Of a stretch of DNA of 16,477 nt, positions 8,201 to 13,921 are shown piece by piece. The position numbers and the translations under genes were made by a program. Source of the DNA: Bacteroidales bacterium (GTDB lineage: Bacteria > Bacteroidota > Bacteroidia > Bacteroidales > VadinHA17). The first letter of the stretch is position 1. Each line of letters starts with the position of its first letter. The notes under the pieces were generated by a model that was not told the origin of the DNA, did not search any database, and saw only the letters and a list, made by a program, of their open reading frames with translations. Location of the stretch: NCBI GenBank assembly GCA_012514255.1, contig JAAZAP010000017.1:1-16477 (forward strand). Direction: 5' to 3'.

Positions 8201-11042
8201 TCTGGGGCACATTGTAGTCTGCCATGGTGAAGGTCAGCTGCGAAATATCAATCGTGGCTATATCAGTGTTGTTGCTCACAAGGTCAATAACTACACTTCC
8301 CGCAGGAGGCGCCGCGGAGAGTGAAACGGTAAAGGTTGCTGTTCCGTTCTCTGGAACAGTGACACTTGAGGGATTAACCACTATCGAAGCCACATCATTG
8401 TTCACGATGTTGACTGGAATTATTATGTCAGGCAGGGTGTCAAAAGGATCAAACGAGAGGTCATCATCAACTGAGAGTATTACATTGTCCGTCTGGTCTC
8501 CCAGAAGATTATTCTCAACTGACTGCAGCGTGATCACCTGGTGAGTCAAATAGTTTGATGCATCAAATGTCAGGATAACAGGACTGATGTTCAGAAGACC
8601 CGGCATCAGCGTTGAGACATTGATTGTCACCGGACCGGCAGGCGGGTTGGACAGCCATACCTCTATGGCAACCGTTGACCCTTCAGCCATATTCACCGAA
8701 GCAGGCGACCAGAGTATGGATGGCAGATCATCATCTTCTATGGTTATTACCGACGGTGTCGAGTTAACTGATACGGCCGGCAGGCCAGTGACACCTGTGA
8801 TGGTCAGACGGACTGTCTCGTCCCCTTCCACCATAAGATCGGCTATGGCAGTAAGTGTCAGGTTGTATGTCAGCGCACCGGCAGGCATAATGAATGATCC
8901 TGAAAGGGCAACATAGTCAGTCCCCGCCGTGGCCGTGCCGCCTGCCGAATAGGAGACGGTTCTGGCCGTGGAAACCGGATTGCTGAAAGTGAATACATAA
9001 GTGCCTGATCCGGCTGCTCCGGGACCACCTTCGGGTATCACCGCAGACGTAGCGGCTACGCTAATCGTGGAGTTGTCATCGTTAAGTATGGTATACACAG
9101 AATTGACTACCGCTCCTGCCATAACCGTAACGAAGGAGTTCATTCCCAGGTTGATGGTTTCATCCGGCTCTACTGTCAGATCTCCAAGAATGGTAAGTAT
9201 GGAAGCAGGAATGGGGATCGATACCGGCACAGTATAGTCACCTGCCGGGATGGTGATCATGTTGCCCGTCTGCGACCAGTCGGCCGATGAGGCTGTGCCA
9301 TTGGTAACAATCACGATAAGGCTTCCGGGCTGACTGATGACTCCTCCGCTGACAACCACCCGGAGAGTCGTTACAGGAGCGGCAGCATTGCCTTCCGGGC
9401 CGGAGGCAGCGGCATTTGAGAATGAAGCATATACATAATCATCATTGAGAATGGTGTAAGTGTAACTATTCTCACTGCCTATTGACAATCCCGGCGAAGG
9501 AGATGAGAGAGTTGTGATGATGGTCTCGGAAGGCTCTACCAGGTTGTCATTGATTATGGTAATTGTGAATGACCCTGTTACCGATCCAGCAGGGATGGTA
9601 ACGGTGCCGGGAGGAAGGGTGTAATCAACACCCGCTGTTGCCGTCCCTGCGGTCGCAGCATAGTTGAATGAGATATCTGATATATGCGGATAATTGAGTG
9701 ACACCTGAACGGGTACAGTCGTTACACTCTCCTGACCGGATCCCGAGGGTACGGTGAAGTTCACCTCCGGACGGAAGGCTATTATGGTCAGGTACTGCCC
9801 GTCAGCAATATTCAGGTCAATTGTGTAGTTACCGCCTGACAGCGTGGATCTGTATATGGTGGCCCCTCCGGTAAAGTCGCCGTCATCATCCAGCAGAATG
9901 CCTACTGTGGGATAGCCAGTGGGCAGAGCCGGCAGTGATGAAGCGGGGATGGTGACAGTGACAGTGCCTACATCTGAAGTTTCATCAAATCTCCATTCTC
10001 TTGGCAGACGAAATGTGCCCGGGGCAGGAACTTCGTCGGTGGTCCATGTTTTGGCTGTCTCCCTGTTATGGCCAAAGAAGAGGTATTCACCCTCCGTGAG
10101 ATCTGTTGGTGAATTAACTGACAGCATGCCCGTGGACCATGCGTTTGTAAAGGTGGTTCCGTTATAGGCTGCTATACCTGAAACATCATGAGAATGAGTA
10201 ACCTCCCAGGCATAATGGTCATCTGCTATGGGAATGAGGTACTTGGCCCCCAGGTTGTTGTGAAGCACAATCCGCTCTGCATCATTGAGCTGACCGGAGA
10301 AAACTGTTATCTCGGTCATATCCCCGTTAAAGAACCCGGCAGGATTATAGGTGCCGTTCATCTGGGTTGCCCCCAACAGTGCTAAGTTGGATACCAGTGA
10401 GGGCACCAGGGAAGAGGATGAACTGCCCGTGAGCGCAGTCCCGTTGAGGAACGCACTGTAACCAGAGACTGTAGCTCCGGAAGGGTTTGTATAATAGATT
10501 ATCTTCCAGTCGCCAGCCGCATGACCATCATTGAAGACCTGGTTCTGTCCGTTGAATCTGACGGCATCGGCATATTCCAGCCCGTAGCTTCTGACAGCAT
10601 TGACACCGCCGGCATTCTTCTGACCCATGTAAAGGCCTCCGTTCTGCTCATCTGCTGTGGTTGTATTCCGTGCAACTATCACCACTGTTGCTGCATCTGA
10701 ACCCGTTATGCCGAGTGATCCGTTATACCCGAGAAAATCACCTCCCACACCTCCCTGGTCAGTGAATGTCACTGCCGGGTAACCGTTTATGGTATTGAGT
10801 GTCAGTGAAGGGATGGTCTGGCCCATCACTACTGCCCCGAAATCGCGCATATGACCTGACAGATCATACCAGCTGGTAACAAAATAGAGCGGCTGGATAG
10901 CTATCAGGCTGTCTGATCTGAGCCATAGTTGTGTATTTGTCAGGCTTCCCACACCTCCCGGACCCATCTGCGCATCCGCAGAAAACGGAGGTAACGCCAG
11001 GAGAAGGGTAAGTGCAAGTGTCAGGACTCGTATCTGTTTCAT
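5247..11042 (-). CDS. Giant multidomain T9SS-secreted adhesin (SprB-like)
   Basis: 1931 residues. A signal peptide is cleaved near Ala24-Gln25. Residues about 36-270 form a concanavalin/LamG-like head (LWLRSDSL, W-DLSG, ending GAKYLI). Residues 271-426 are a beta domain that often follows such heads in Bacteroidota (SPTDLTEGEYLFFGHN, EWRFDE). Residues 427-1104 hold six Calx-beta or Calx-beta-like repeats. Two HYR-type domains follow (about 1105-1259), then three PKD-like repeats with WTTSGSG (1260-1523), four SprB repeats (about 1524-1837) and a gliding-motility-type C-terminal domain (ITPNGDGRND, WGKLVYHS, WDGTFNGQLL). The last domain is the type B T9SS sorting signal. The protein should be exported across the outer membrane and displayed, acting in adhesion or gliding-like surface interactions. 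Repeats ending in EDND or NDD suggest calcium-stiffened rods. It is the first gene of a four-gene operon; the ligand is unknown. Confidence 0.93.
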   Translation of the reverse strand: MKQIRVLTLALTLLLALPPFSADAQMGPGGVGSLTNTQLWLRSDSLIAIQPLYFVTSWYDLSGHMRDFGAVVMGQTIPSLTLNTINGYPAVTFTDQGGVGGDFLGYNGSLGITGSDAATVVIVARNTTTADEQNGGLYMGQKNAGGVNAVRSYGLEYADAVRFNGQNQVFNDGHAAGDWKIIYYTNPSGATVSGYSAFLNGTALTGSSSSSLVPSLVSNLALLGATQMNGTYNPAGFFNGDMTEITVFSGQLNDAERIVLHNNLGAKYLIPIADDHYAWEVTHSHDVSGIAAYNGTTFTNAWSTGMLSVNSPTDLTEGEYLFFGHNRETAKTWTTDEVPAPGTFRLPREWRFDETSDVGTVTVTIPASSLPALPTGYPTVGILLDDDGDFTGGATIYRSTLSGGNYTIDLNIADGQYLTIIAFRPEVNFTVPSGSGQESVTTVPVQVSLNYPHISDISFNYAATAGTATAGVDYTLPPGTVTIPAGSVTGSFTITIINDNLVEPSETIITTLSSPSPGLSIGSENSYTYTILNDDYVYASFSNAAASGPEGNAAAPVTTLRVVVSGGVISQPGSLIVIVTNGTASSADWSQTGNMITIPAGDYTVPVSIPIPASILTILGDLTVEPDETINLGMNSFVTVMAGAVVNSVYTILNDDNSTISVAATSAVIPEGGPGAAGSGTYVFTFSNPVSTARTVSYSAGGTATAGTDYVALSGSFIMPAGALTYNLTLTAIADLMVEGDETVRLTITGVTGLPAVSVNSTPSVITIEDDDLPSILWSPASVNMAEGSTVAIEVWLSNPPAGPVTINVSTLMPGLLNISPVILTFDASNYLTHQVITLQSVENNLLGDQTDNVILSVDDDLSFDPFDTLPDIIIPVNIVNNDVASIVVNPSSVTVPENGTATFTVSLSAAPPAGSVVIDLVSNNTDIATIDISQLTFTMADYNVPQTITVTGVNNNTVPDVSTSISLAVNDGLSYDGYDGVTAIVNVNVTNDDTAGFVVAPLTLTISEGGPAGEFTIVLTAQPVGDVVFDLVNVSPVHVSHPAQVTFTPENWNVPVVVIVTAIEDELDEDRTDLIEVTVNQALSDNSFDALVSQDVTITIEDNDPPVITGCPADISVSTDPGACSAVVSWTPPISTAPMVSTHLPGATFITGITTVTYTSTDDDGMVSTCTFDITVNDTELPVISCMDITLELDASGNGTIAASDLLAAAPVDNCAIASVTLSRADFTCADLGVVTVTVTATDESGNSATCSSDVTVTDPFAASLSAGPDDEICTTEPTYTIGGSSVSNMSVLWTTSGSGTFDDPALLHPAYYPGATDLTGVTLTVTGTKTDGCPETLTDAMILLFAGEPVANAGADMDLCSGTAEVTLSDATADNGTVMWTTSGSGSFSDPSAINPVYTFGSTDTGPVTLTLTVTSDACGSVTDELVIIFTSAPVADAGPGGAVCSTVPGFQVAGASHAGGTVSWSSSGDGSFDDSTIDNPWYNFGDADYSAGSVILTMTVAGGGTCGSVTSTAEVTINPLPVIEVTEHRHISCTGLTDGVIRLAGVGSLAPYLYSIDGAPFQPVGDFTGLAAGSYLFEVMDGNGCISDTTIGIIEPLPFTAMIDGTDNVTCNGGTDGAIYATLAGGTQPWLITWSGPDGYTASTATITGLAAGTYTLTVNDLNGCAEYSFIEVVTQPDAIEITGEILSDYGGFGVNCSESADGSIAVTAQGGTPPLTIAWTGPDGFTSDQLTLTALRAGLYTLVITDANGCVLTAEYTLTAPEPMLISAITTDASCPDTPDGSIDLTVTGGSGTLAYLWNDGVTTADRTNILPGDYTVIITDENGCVQSYKVTVGVRGYDCLRIYEIITPNGDGRNDTWQLRNAWLYPDAEVFVYTRWGKLVYHSRNATDEWDGTFNGQLLPNDSYHYVIHLNDGSEPRTGIISIISK
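5250..5528 (-). other. Type B T9SS C-terminal sorting domain of the adhesin
   Basis: About the last 90 residues, beginning near CLRIYEIITPNGDGRND and ending GIISIISK. The ITPNGDGxND start, the WGKLVY strand and the WDGTFNG turn are the hallmarks of the gliding-motility-associated (CHU_C-type) domain, which directs export through T9SS together with a SprF-like protein. Confidence 0.92.
5532..6473 (-). repeat. Four SprB repeats in the adhesin
   Basis: Residues about 1524-1837 contain four units. Each begins with a Cys-containing strand (HISCTG, VTCNGG, VNCSES, ASCPDT), followed by DG-I and a G-TYTL-V-D-NGC ending (GNGC, LNGC, ANGC, ENGC). The paired cysteines at the start and end of each unit could form one disulfide per repeat. 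The repeats have diverged in DNA sequence, so this is an old duplication rather than a recent slippage tract. Confidence 0.88.
6474..7265 (-). repeat. Three PKD-like repeats in the adhesin
   Basis: Residues about 1260-1523 contain three units of roughly 88 residues, each with an AGPDDEIC, AGADMDLC or AGPGGAVC start. The core is WTTSGSGTFD, WTTSGSGSFS or WSSSGDGSFD, followed by a P-Y-G motif and a V-LT-TV strand. They act as spacers in Bacteroidota surface proteins. Confidence 0.82.
7731..9764 (-). repeat. Six Calx-beta and Calx-beta-like repeats in the adhesin
   Basis: Residues about 427-1104. Repeats 1-3 are classical Calx-beta modules (GTATAGVDYTLPPGTVTIPAG, VEPDETI, closing ILNDD or IEDDD). 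Repeats 4-6 are a second, longer form that carries LTFTMADYNVPQTITVTGV or VTFTPENWNVPVVVIVTAI and LS-D-FD segments, closing in NND, NDD or DND. Acidic closing motifs of this kind bind calcium in related domains. The second form is known from large bacterial surface proteins. Confidence 0.82.
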
Positions 11043-11310
11043 GTTGGTCAGGTTCAGTGTTTGGGAAGTATATTACACTATTAATTAAACATTTAAGCCT
11101 GCAACCTTCAAGAATTTACCCCCTGATTGCAGCTCAAATAAGGTCAAACAGTACCAAAAGCTAATATATATATATTCCTATAAACGTAATCATCACTGTA
11201 TTGTGTATAATTAACAATGGTAAGAAAATGATTCACAATATGGCTGGAGGTGGTATACGAAGACGGATTTTTTTGCTCCGGGATGGTGTTTGTAATTTTC
11301 GAAGGCGCTA
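11043..11310. other. Intergenic region upstream of the adhesin operon
   Basis: This AT-rich region must contain the minus-strand adhesin promoter, but no clean TTG-N20-TAnnTTTG is found. Two near-misses on the minus strand have one base too many: TACTGTTTG (ending 11145) and TAGCTTTTG (ending 11154). An alternating TA tract lies at about 11162-11174. No gene is seen. Confidence 0.4.
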
Positions 11311-11340
11311 TTGTGGAATAAAAAATAGGGATTATATTTG
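11311..11340 (+). promoter_or_regulatory. Promoter of the tRNA-Val gene
   Basis: TTG at 11311-11313 and TATATTTG at 11333-11340 are separated by 19 bases and followed by C. This is an exact match to the Bacteroidota housekeeping promoter (TTG at -33, TAnnTTTG at -7). The tRNA begins 13 bases after the -7 element. Confidence 0.85.
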
Positions 11341-11352
11341 CACTCTCTTTCC

Positions 11353-11427
11353 GGGTGATTAGCTCAGTTGGTTCAGAGCATCTGCCTTACAAGCAGGGGG
11401 TCGTAGGTTCGATTCCTACATCGCCCA
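11353..11427 (+). tRNA. tRNA-Val, anticodon UAC
   Basis: The full cloverleaf can be drawn. The acceptor GGGTGAT pairs with ATCGCCC (one G-U), the D stem is GCTC/GAGC, the anticodon stem is TCTGC/GCAGG with loop CTTACAA, and the T stem is GTAGG/CCTAC with loop TTCGATT. Anticodon positions 34-36 read TAC, so it decodes GUA-type valine codons. A discriminator follows at 11427 and the next bases are CAG, so the 3' CCA is not encoded. The gene has its own promoter and terminator and stands alone, not in a cluster. Confidence 0.96.
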
Positions 11428-11435
11428 CAGAATGG

Positions 11436-11475
11436 AAGAGGGTGTCTCATAATGCAAATGTGACACCCTCTTTTT
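11436..11475 (+). terminator. Terminator of the tRNA-Val transcript
   Basis: Arms AAGAGGGTGTC (11436-11446) and GACACCCTCTT (11462-11472) form an 11-bp stem. The second arm runs into TTTTTGTTTT. The hairpin starts only nine bases after the tRNA, leaving a short trailer for processing. Confidence 0.85.
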
Positions 11476-11601
11476 GTTTTTTATGAATATCCTAATCATA
11501 TTCAATGCGCTGGGGCAAGCCGGAAAAGGTGCGAACCGCTCCCTGTTTTATTATATGCTCTATGAAGTGTTTTCCGATAATATCCGTTAGAATCCGGATA
11601 T

Positions 11602-11685
11602 AAAAAAAGGCAGTTCCTCCCCCCACGTACATTTTTATGGTAAAGATGAAAAAATTGTCCGACTAGCGTACGCGCTGGAACTGCC
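11602..11685 (-). ncRNA. Candidate small RNA of about 84 nt, unassigned
   Basis: Read on the minus strand, the putative transcript starts GGCAGTTCC (11685-11677) and ends GGAACTGCC (11617-11609), followed by seven T. A perfect 9-bp closing stem therefore doubles as a Rho-independent terminator. Inside, AGCG/CGCT can form a tetraloop hairpin, or GCGTAC can pair with GTACGT near the 3' side next to a run of six G. A TATTTTTG -7 element lies six bases before the first G, at the right distance to start transcription at the stem. There is no convincing protein reading frame. Known from sequence: stem, U-tract and -7 element. Inferred: that it is transcribed and stable. It cannot be assigned to a known RNA family by eye. 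Confidence 0.55.
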
Positions 11686-11691
11686 GTAATT

Positions 11692-11699
11692 CAAAAATA
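11692..11699 (-). promoter_or_regulatory. -7 element in front of the small-RNA candidate
   Basis: TATTTTTG on the minus strand fits TAnnTTTG. The nearest upstream TTG (11716-11714) is only 14 bases away instead of about 20, so the -33 part is poor. Confidence 0.5.
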
Positions 11700-11924
11700 T
11701 AAAATCATATTGACAATACATTCATTGCACCGAAGAGATTTAGTATTACAGGCACAATTTATACTGGAAATAAAGTAATTCATAGTCAAAAATCTGTCTG
11801 TCACACTATCTGACCCATTGATCACATAATAGCATATGTTAATCAAAACCAGCGCATTACTCTTTGCTATGTCCTTTATTTTTATTTACTTTAAGCTTCC
11901 GAAGGTCCTTTTTAATTTTGAAAG
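11700..11924. other. Non-coding stretch, no gene recognised
   Basis: This AT-rich region has no frame with family resemblance on either strand. A TAATTTTG at 11913-11920 matches a plus-strand -7 element and precedes the inverted repeat at 11925. No -33 TTG and no plus-strand terminator accompany it. Confidence 0.35.
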
Positions 11925-11982
11925 GCAGCCCTCACAACTTCAGAAAGCTCACCGGAGAGGAGAGCAAAAAAGTGAGGGCTGC
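11925..11982. repeat. Perfect 11-bp inverted repeat
   Basis: GCAGCCCTCAC (11925-11935) and GTGAGGGCTGC (11972-11982) are perfect complements around a 36-base loop. The right arm is also used by the terminator-like hairpin at 11965-11996, so the two structures exclude each other. Confidence 0.6.
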
Positions 11983-11996
11983 TGTCATTTCAGCCC
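11965..11996 (-). terminator. Second, distal minus-strand terminator
   Basis: On the minus strand, GGGCTG (11996-11991) pairs with CAGCCC (11981-11976) around a nine-base loop. TCAC and a T-run (11971-11966) follow. The stem is shorter than that of the proximal terminator. It lies about 30 bases beyond it and probably acts as a back-up for the lipoprotein transcript. Confidence 0.5.
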
Positions 11997-12014
11997 CCTG
12001 CAACAAAGCAGCAA

Positions 12015-12050
12015 TAAAAAAAGAGGCTGCCTCATCTGAAGCAGCCCCCG
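12015..12050 (-). terminator. Terminator of the lipoprotein gene transcript
   Basis: On the minus strand, GGCTGC (12046-12041) pairs with GCAGCC (12030-12025). The stem can be lengthened outward, and it is followed by TCTTTTTTTA. It lies 22 bases after the stop codon of the gene at 12072. Confidence 0.82.
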
Positions 12051-12071
12051 ATATTTGAATACTGTTTGGCT

Positions 12072-13028
12072 CTACTCAAGTTCGTTTATATTAATTTTAA
12101 ATATACGAACATCTATGTTCTCCTTTTCAACAAACGGAAAAGACCTGAATTGTGAATAGAATAAACCATCCTCCTTCAGAACCAAATACTCTTCATATCC
12201 TTCCGCCGTTCCGGCGTACAGGTAAGACTCATAAAAGCTCCATTCACCCTCAGTGATCTCAAGCTTCACCTCCAGAAAATGCTCATCCAGCTCCATATAA
12301 TCTGAGACAGTTATCATACCGATCTCATCGCCCCACTTTCCATTATATAAAGAGTATGTCTGCTCTCCTTTGAAGTCATACTCTATATAGCCAAGGTGCA
12401 GGCTGTTGTCTTCACTACCGACACCCCTGGTGCCTGCCCAATACCTGTATTCAGCATCTTCCGGGGAGAGGTATGTTTTCAGAACCATAACCACTTCCGG
12501 TAATTCAGGTTCAAACTCTACAAGACAGAAAGTGATATTGCTCAGTCCTGAAGGTTTGCCGGATGCGTTAACAGGAGCGGCCAGACCACTGTCACCATAT
12601 GAGCCATCAGGATACCAATATACATTGGCCTTATTGCTGCCTTTGACAATCACGGCTCCGACCTTGTAGTACCTGTCAGCAATCATGATATAATCCATTA
12701 CTTCAAAAGCAACATAGGTCCCGTCAGTGACGGTTACCTTCAGACCATCAGGAAATGCCGTGTCAAACTGGCCATTTGAGTAATTGATCCTGTCACCACA
12801 GTAATGAAATTCAGTTCCAAACCATTCTGCAACCTCGGCACAAGTCCTGTTGCCACCATTGTTTGAACCATCGATAATCTCGGGAACAATCTCCCCGTCT
12901 GATACTGGTGAACTGACTCCGTAATCAGTATTGGCTTTTTTCAGCACAATCTCGCTGTCGTCCTGCTGGCAGGATCCCAGCGCCGCGATCATTAGTATCG
13001 CTGCGAATAAATAAGTAAGCTTTTTCAT
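12072..13028 (-). CDS. Secreted lipoprotein of unknown function
   Basis: The start is chosen at the ATG beginning MKKLTYLFAAILMIAALGSC, which gives a compact signal and a good lipobox (LGSC, lipid on Cys20). An ATG three codons earlier is possible. The mature part of about 298 residues has a low-complexity acidic linker. It then has a conserved-looking block (about 80-170) beginning CAEVAEWFG, with GLKVTVTDGTYVAFEV, KVGAVIVKGSNKANVYWYPDG, DSGLAAPVN and GLSNITFC. This block resembles a beta domain often seen in Gram-positive and other bacterial surface proteins (pattern VIVKGG-ANVY-Y, SGLHAPVN, LSHITFC). The C-terminal half is beta-rich and acidic with no recognised family. It lies 74 bases after the methyltransferase-like gene on the same strand with no terminator between, so co-transcription is likely. 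Its own terminators follow. Confidence 0.75.
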   Translation of the reverse strand: MKKLTYLFAAILMIAALGSCQQDDSEIVLKKANTDYGVSSPVSDGEIVPEIIDGSNNGGNRTCAEVAEWFGTEFHYCGDRINYSNGQFDTAFPDGLKVTVTDGTYVAFEVMDYIMIADRYYKVGAVIVKGSNKANVYWYPDGSYGDSGLAAPVNASGKPSGLSNITFCLVEFEPELPEVVMVLKTYLSPEDAEYRYWAGTRGVGSEDNSLHLGYIEYDFKGEQTYSLYNGKWGDEIGMITVSDYMELDEHFLEVKLEITEGEWSFYESYLYAGTAEGYEEYLVLKEDGLFYSQFRSFPFVEKENIDVRIFKININELE

Positions 13029-13102
13029 CTCAGCCATTTTTTAATTGTTTTTTTAAGATTTTACTATTTCAGAAATATTTGTTGTTATTGTTTTTAAAAT
13101 AT

Positions 13103-13741
13103 TCAGGCAATCAGCCCTATCCTGGCAGGCTTCTTCCTGGAATGGAAATAGGTCAGTCCGTTCCTTTCAGTCATGCCGATGATCTGAAGACCGCTCTCCT
13201 CCAATAGATTAGCTACCGTCCTGCCAGTCAGATACCTGTTTGTTTTCAGGTCAATGAAACTGTACATCCTGTTTATAAAAGGTATCCTTGACTCTATACC
13301 GTTCTCATATGCTTCGGCCTTTTCCGACAGATTCCTCGGAAGATTGCCGTATTTGTCCGAGAAACCGTTCTGCAGTTTATTGTCTGTAAAGCATCCCACG
13401 AAATTGCTGTCATCAGGCAGCAGCTCTGATACCCTCCGCAGAAAATCCCTGATCTCCCTGACATAGTTGAGCGGTTTCAGGTTCACCATGGTTTTTACAC
13501 CTTTCAGATCATCAGCGTCATAGAAGTAGTGCCTGGTGGAAGGAATTACCAGTATGTCAGGATCATTAACAAACCCCTTCTCATCAAGGTAACTGATAAG
13601 ATCCTGCCTCACTCCGGCCGTTAGCTCGGCAAACATGCTACTGAGCCTGGACCTGACAGCCGGCGAACTTTTCATGGTGCTCATGCTGATCGACTGTTCT
13701 GTAAATGCACCTGTATCTTTTCTCATGGCTTCACTTTCCAT
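13103..13741 (-). CDS. Methyltransferase-like protein lacking the SAM-binding half
   Basis: 212 residues, cytoplasmic, with no signal. The recognisable parts are DPDILVIPSTRHYFYDADDLKGVKTMV (about 60-86), then VREIRDFLRRVSELLPDDSNFVGCFTDNK (about 94-122). A C-terminal stretch follows (SRIPFINRMYSFIDLKTNRYLTGRTVANLLEESGLQIIGMTERNGLTYFHSRK) that reads like the end of a class I SAM-dependent methyltransferase, where the target-binding lid and last strands lie. The glycine-rich SAM loop is absent, so catalysis is doubtful. Similar proteins appear as hypothetical proteins in Bacteroidota, to my recollection. The start at 13741 is uncertain; an ATG at 13726 (MRKDTG) is an alternative. The gene lies 24 bases after a 44-codon leader ORF and shares its promoter. 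Confidence 0.6.
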   Translation of the reverse strand: MESEAMRKDTGAFTEQSISMSTMKSSPAVRSRLSSMFAELTAGVRQDLISYLDEKGFVNDPDILVIPSTRHYFYDADDLKGVKTMVNLKPLNYVREIRDFLRRVSELLPDDSNFVGCFTDNKLQNGFSDKYGNLPRNLSEKAEAYENGIESRIPFINRMYSFIDLKTNRYLTGRTVANLLEESGLQIIGMTERNGLTYFHSRKKPARIGLIA

Positions 13742-13765
13742 GTCTTTTATTTTTTTTCCTAAATT

Positions 13766-13900
13766 TTATATCATATAATATGTATAATCATACATTATCC
13801 CCTTTTCACGAAGCCACCAGCGCAATGCTTTGGCTATCTTCCGGCGCCGAATAAGTACTCTGCCGGTTTCCCTGGATGTAATCTGAAAAAGTATCTTCAT
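13766..13900 (-). CDS. Possible 44-residue leader ORF
   Basis: An ATG at 13900 opens a 44-codon frame, MKILFQITSRETGRVLIRRR followed by a basic middle (KIAKALRWWLREKG) and a tyrosine-rich end (YDYTYY). AAAGGA lies seven bases before the ATG, and a well-formed promoter (13952-13922) would start transcription about 15 bases upstream. That makes this the first ORF of the transcript that continues into the 212-residue gene 24 bases later. No family is recognised. It could be a real small basic protein or a regulatory leader peptide. An overlapping 72-codon GTG frame runs through the promoter and is less credible. Confidence 0.45.
   Translation of the reverse strand: MKILFQITSRETGRVLIRRRKIAKALRWWLREKGIMYDYTYYMI
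13780..13795. repeat. Short inverted repeat between leader ORF and next gene
   Basis: ATGTAT (13780-13785) and ATACAT (13790-13795) are complementary around AATC. It lies in the last codons of the leader ORF. It may be a small RNA hairpin or an operator, or simply AT-rich coincidence. Confidence 0.25.
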
Positions 13901-13921
13901 TTTTTGGTCCTTTAGTCGAAA

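Noticed and set aside
5532..9764. CRISPR-like or recent tandem DNA repeats within the adhesin
   Set aside because: The repeats are at protein level, 75-120 residues long and diverged in DNA. No short identical repeats with regular spacers are present.
5382..10385. Many plus-strand open frames opposite the adhesin gene
   Set aside because: They are shadows of a repeat-rich, threonine-, valine- and serine-rich gene read on the wrong strand. None has a start context or a family.
11042..11160. Adhesin promoter from TACTGTTTG or TAGCTTTTG
   Set aside because: Both have one base too many relative to TAnnTTTG, and neither has a TTG about 20 bases upstream, so neither was called as a promoter.
11492..11632. 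A 46-codon minus-strand frame beginning MYVGGGTAFF
   Set aside because: Its ATG lies inside the small-RNA candidate and its first codons are the terminator stem and T-run. It has no ribosome-binding site and no recognised family. Other frames here are equally open, so chance is likely.
11836..12039. Plus-strand frame of 67 codons (and an overlapping one of 64)
   Set aside because: It covers both minus-strand terminators and the inverted repeat. The residues are what those stems spell in translation, with no domain.
11353..12071. Integrated element at the tRNA-Val gene
   Set aside because: tRNA 3' ends are common integration sites, but no integrase and no second copy of the tRNA end was seen downstream.
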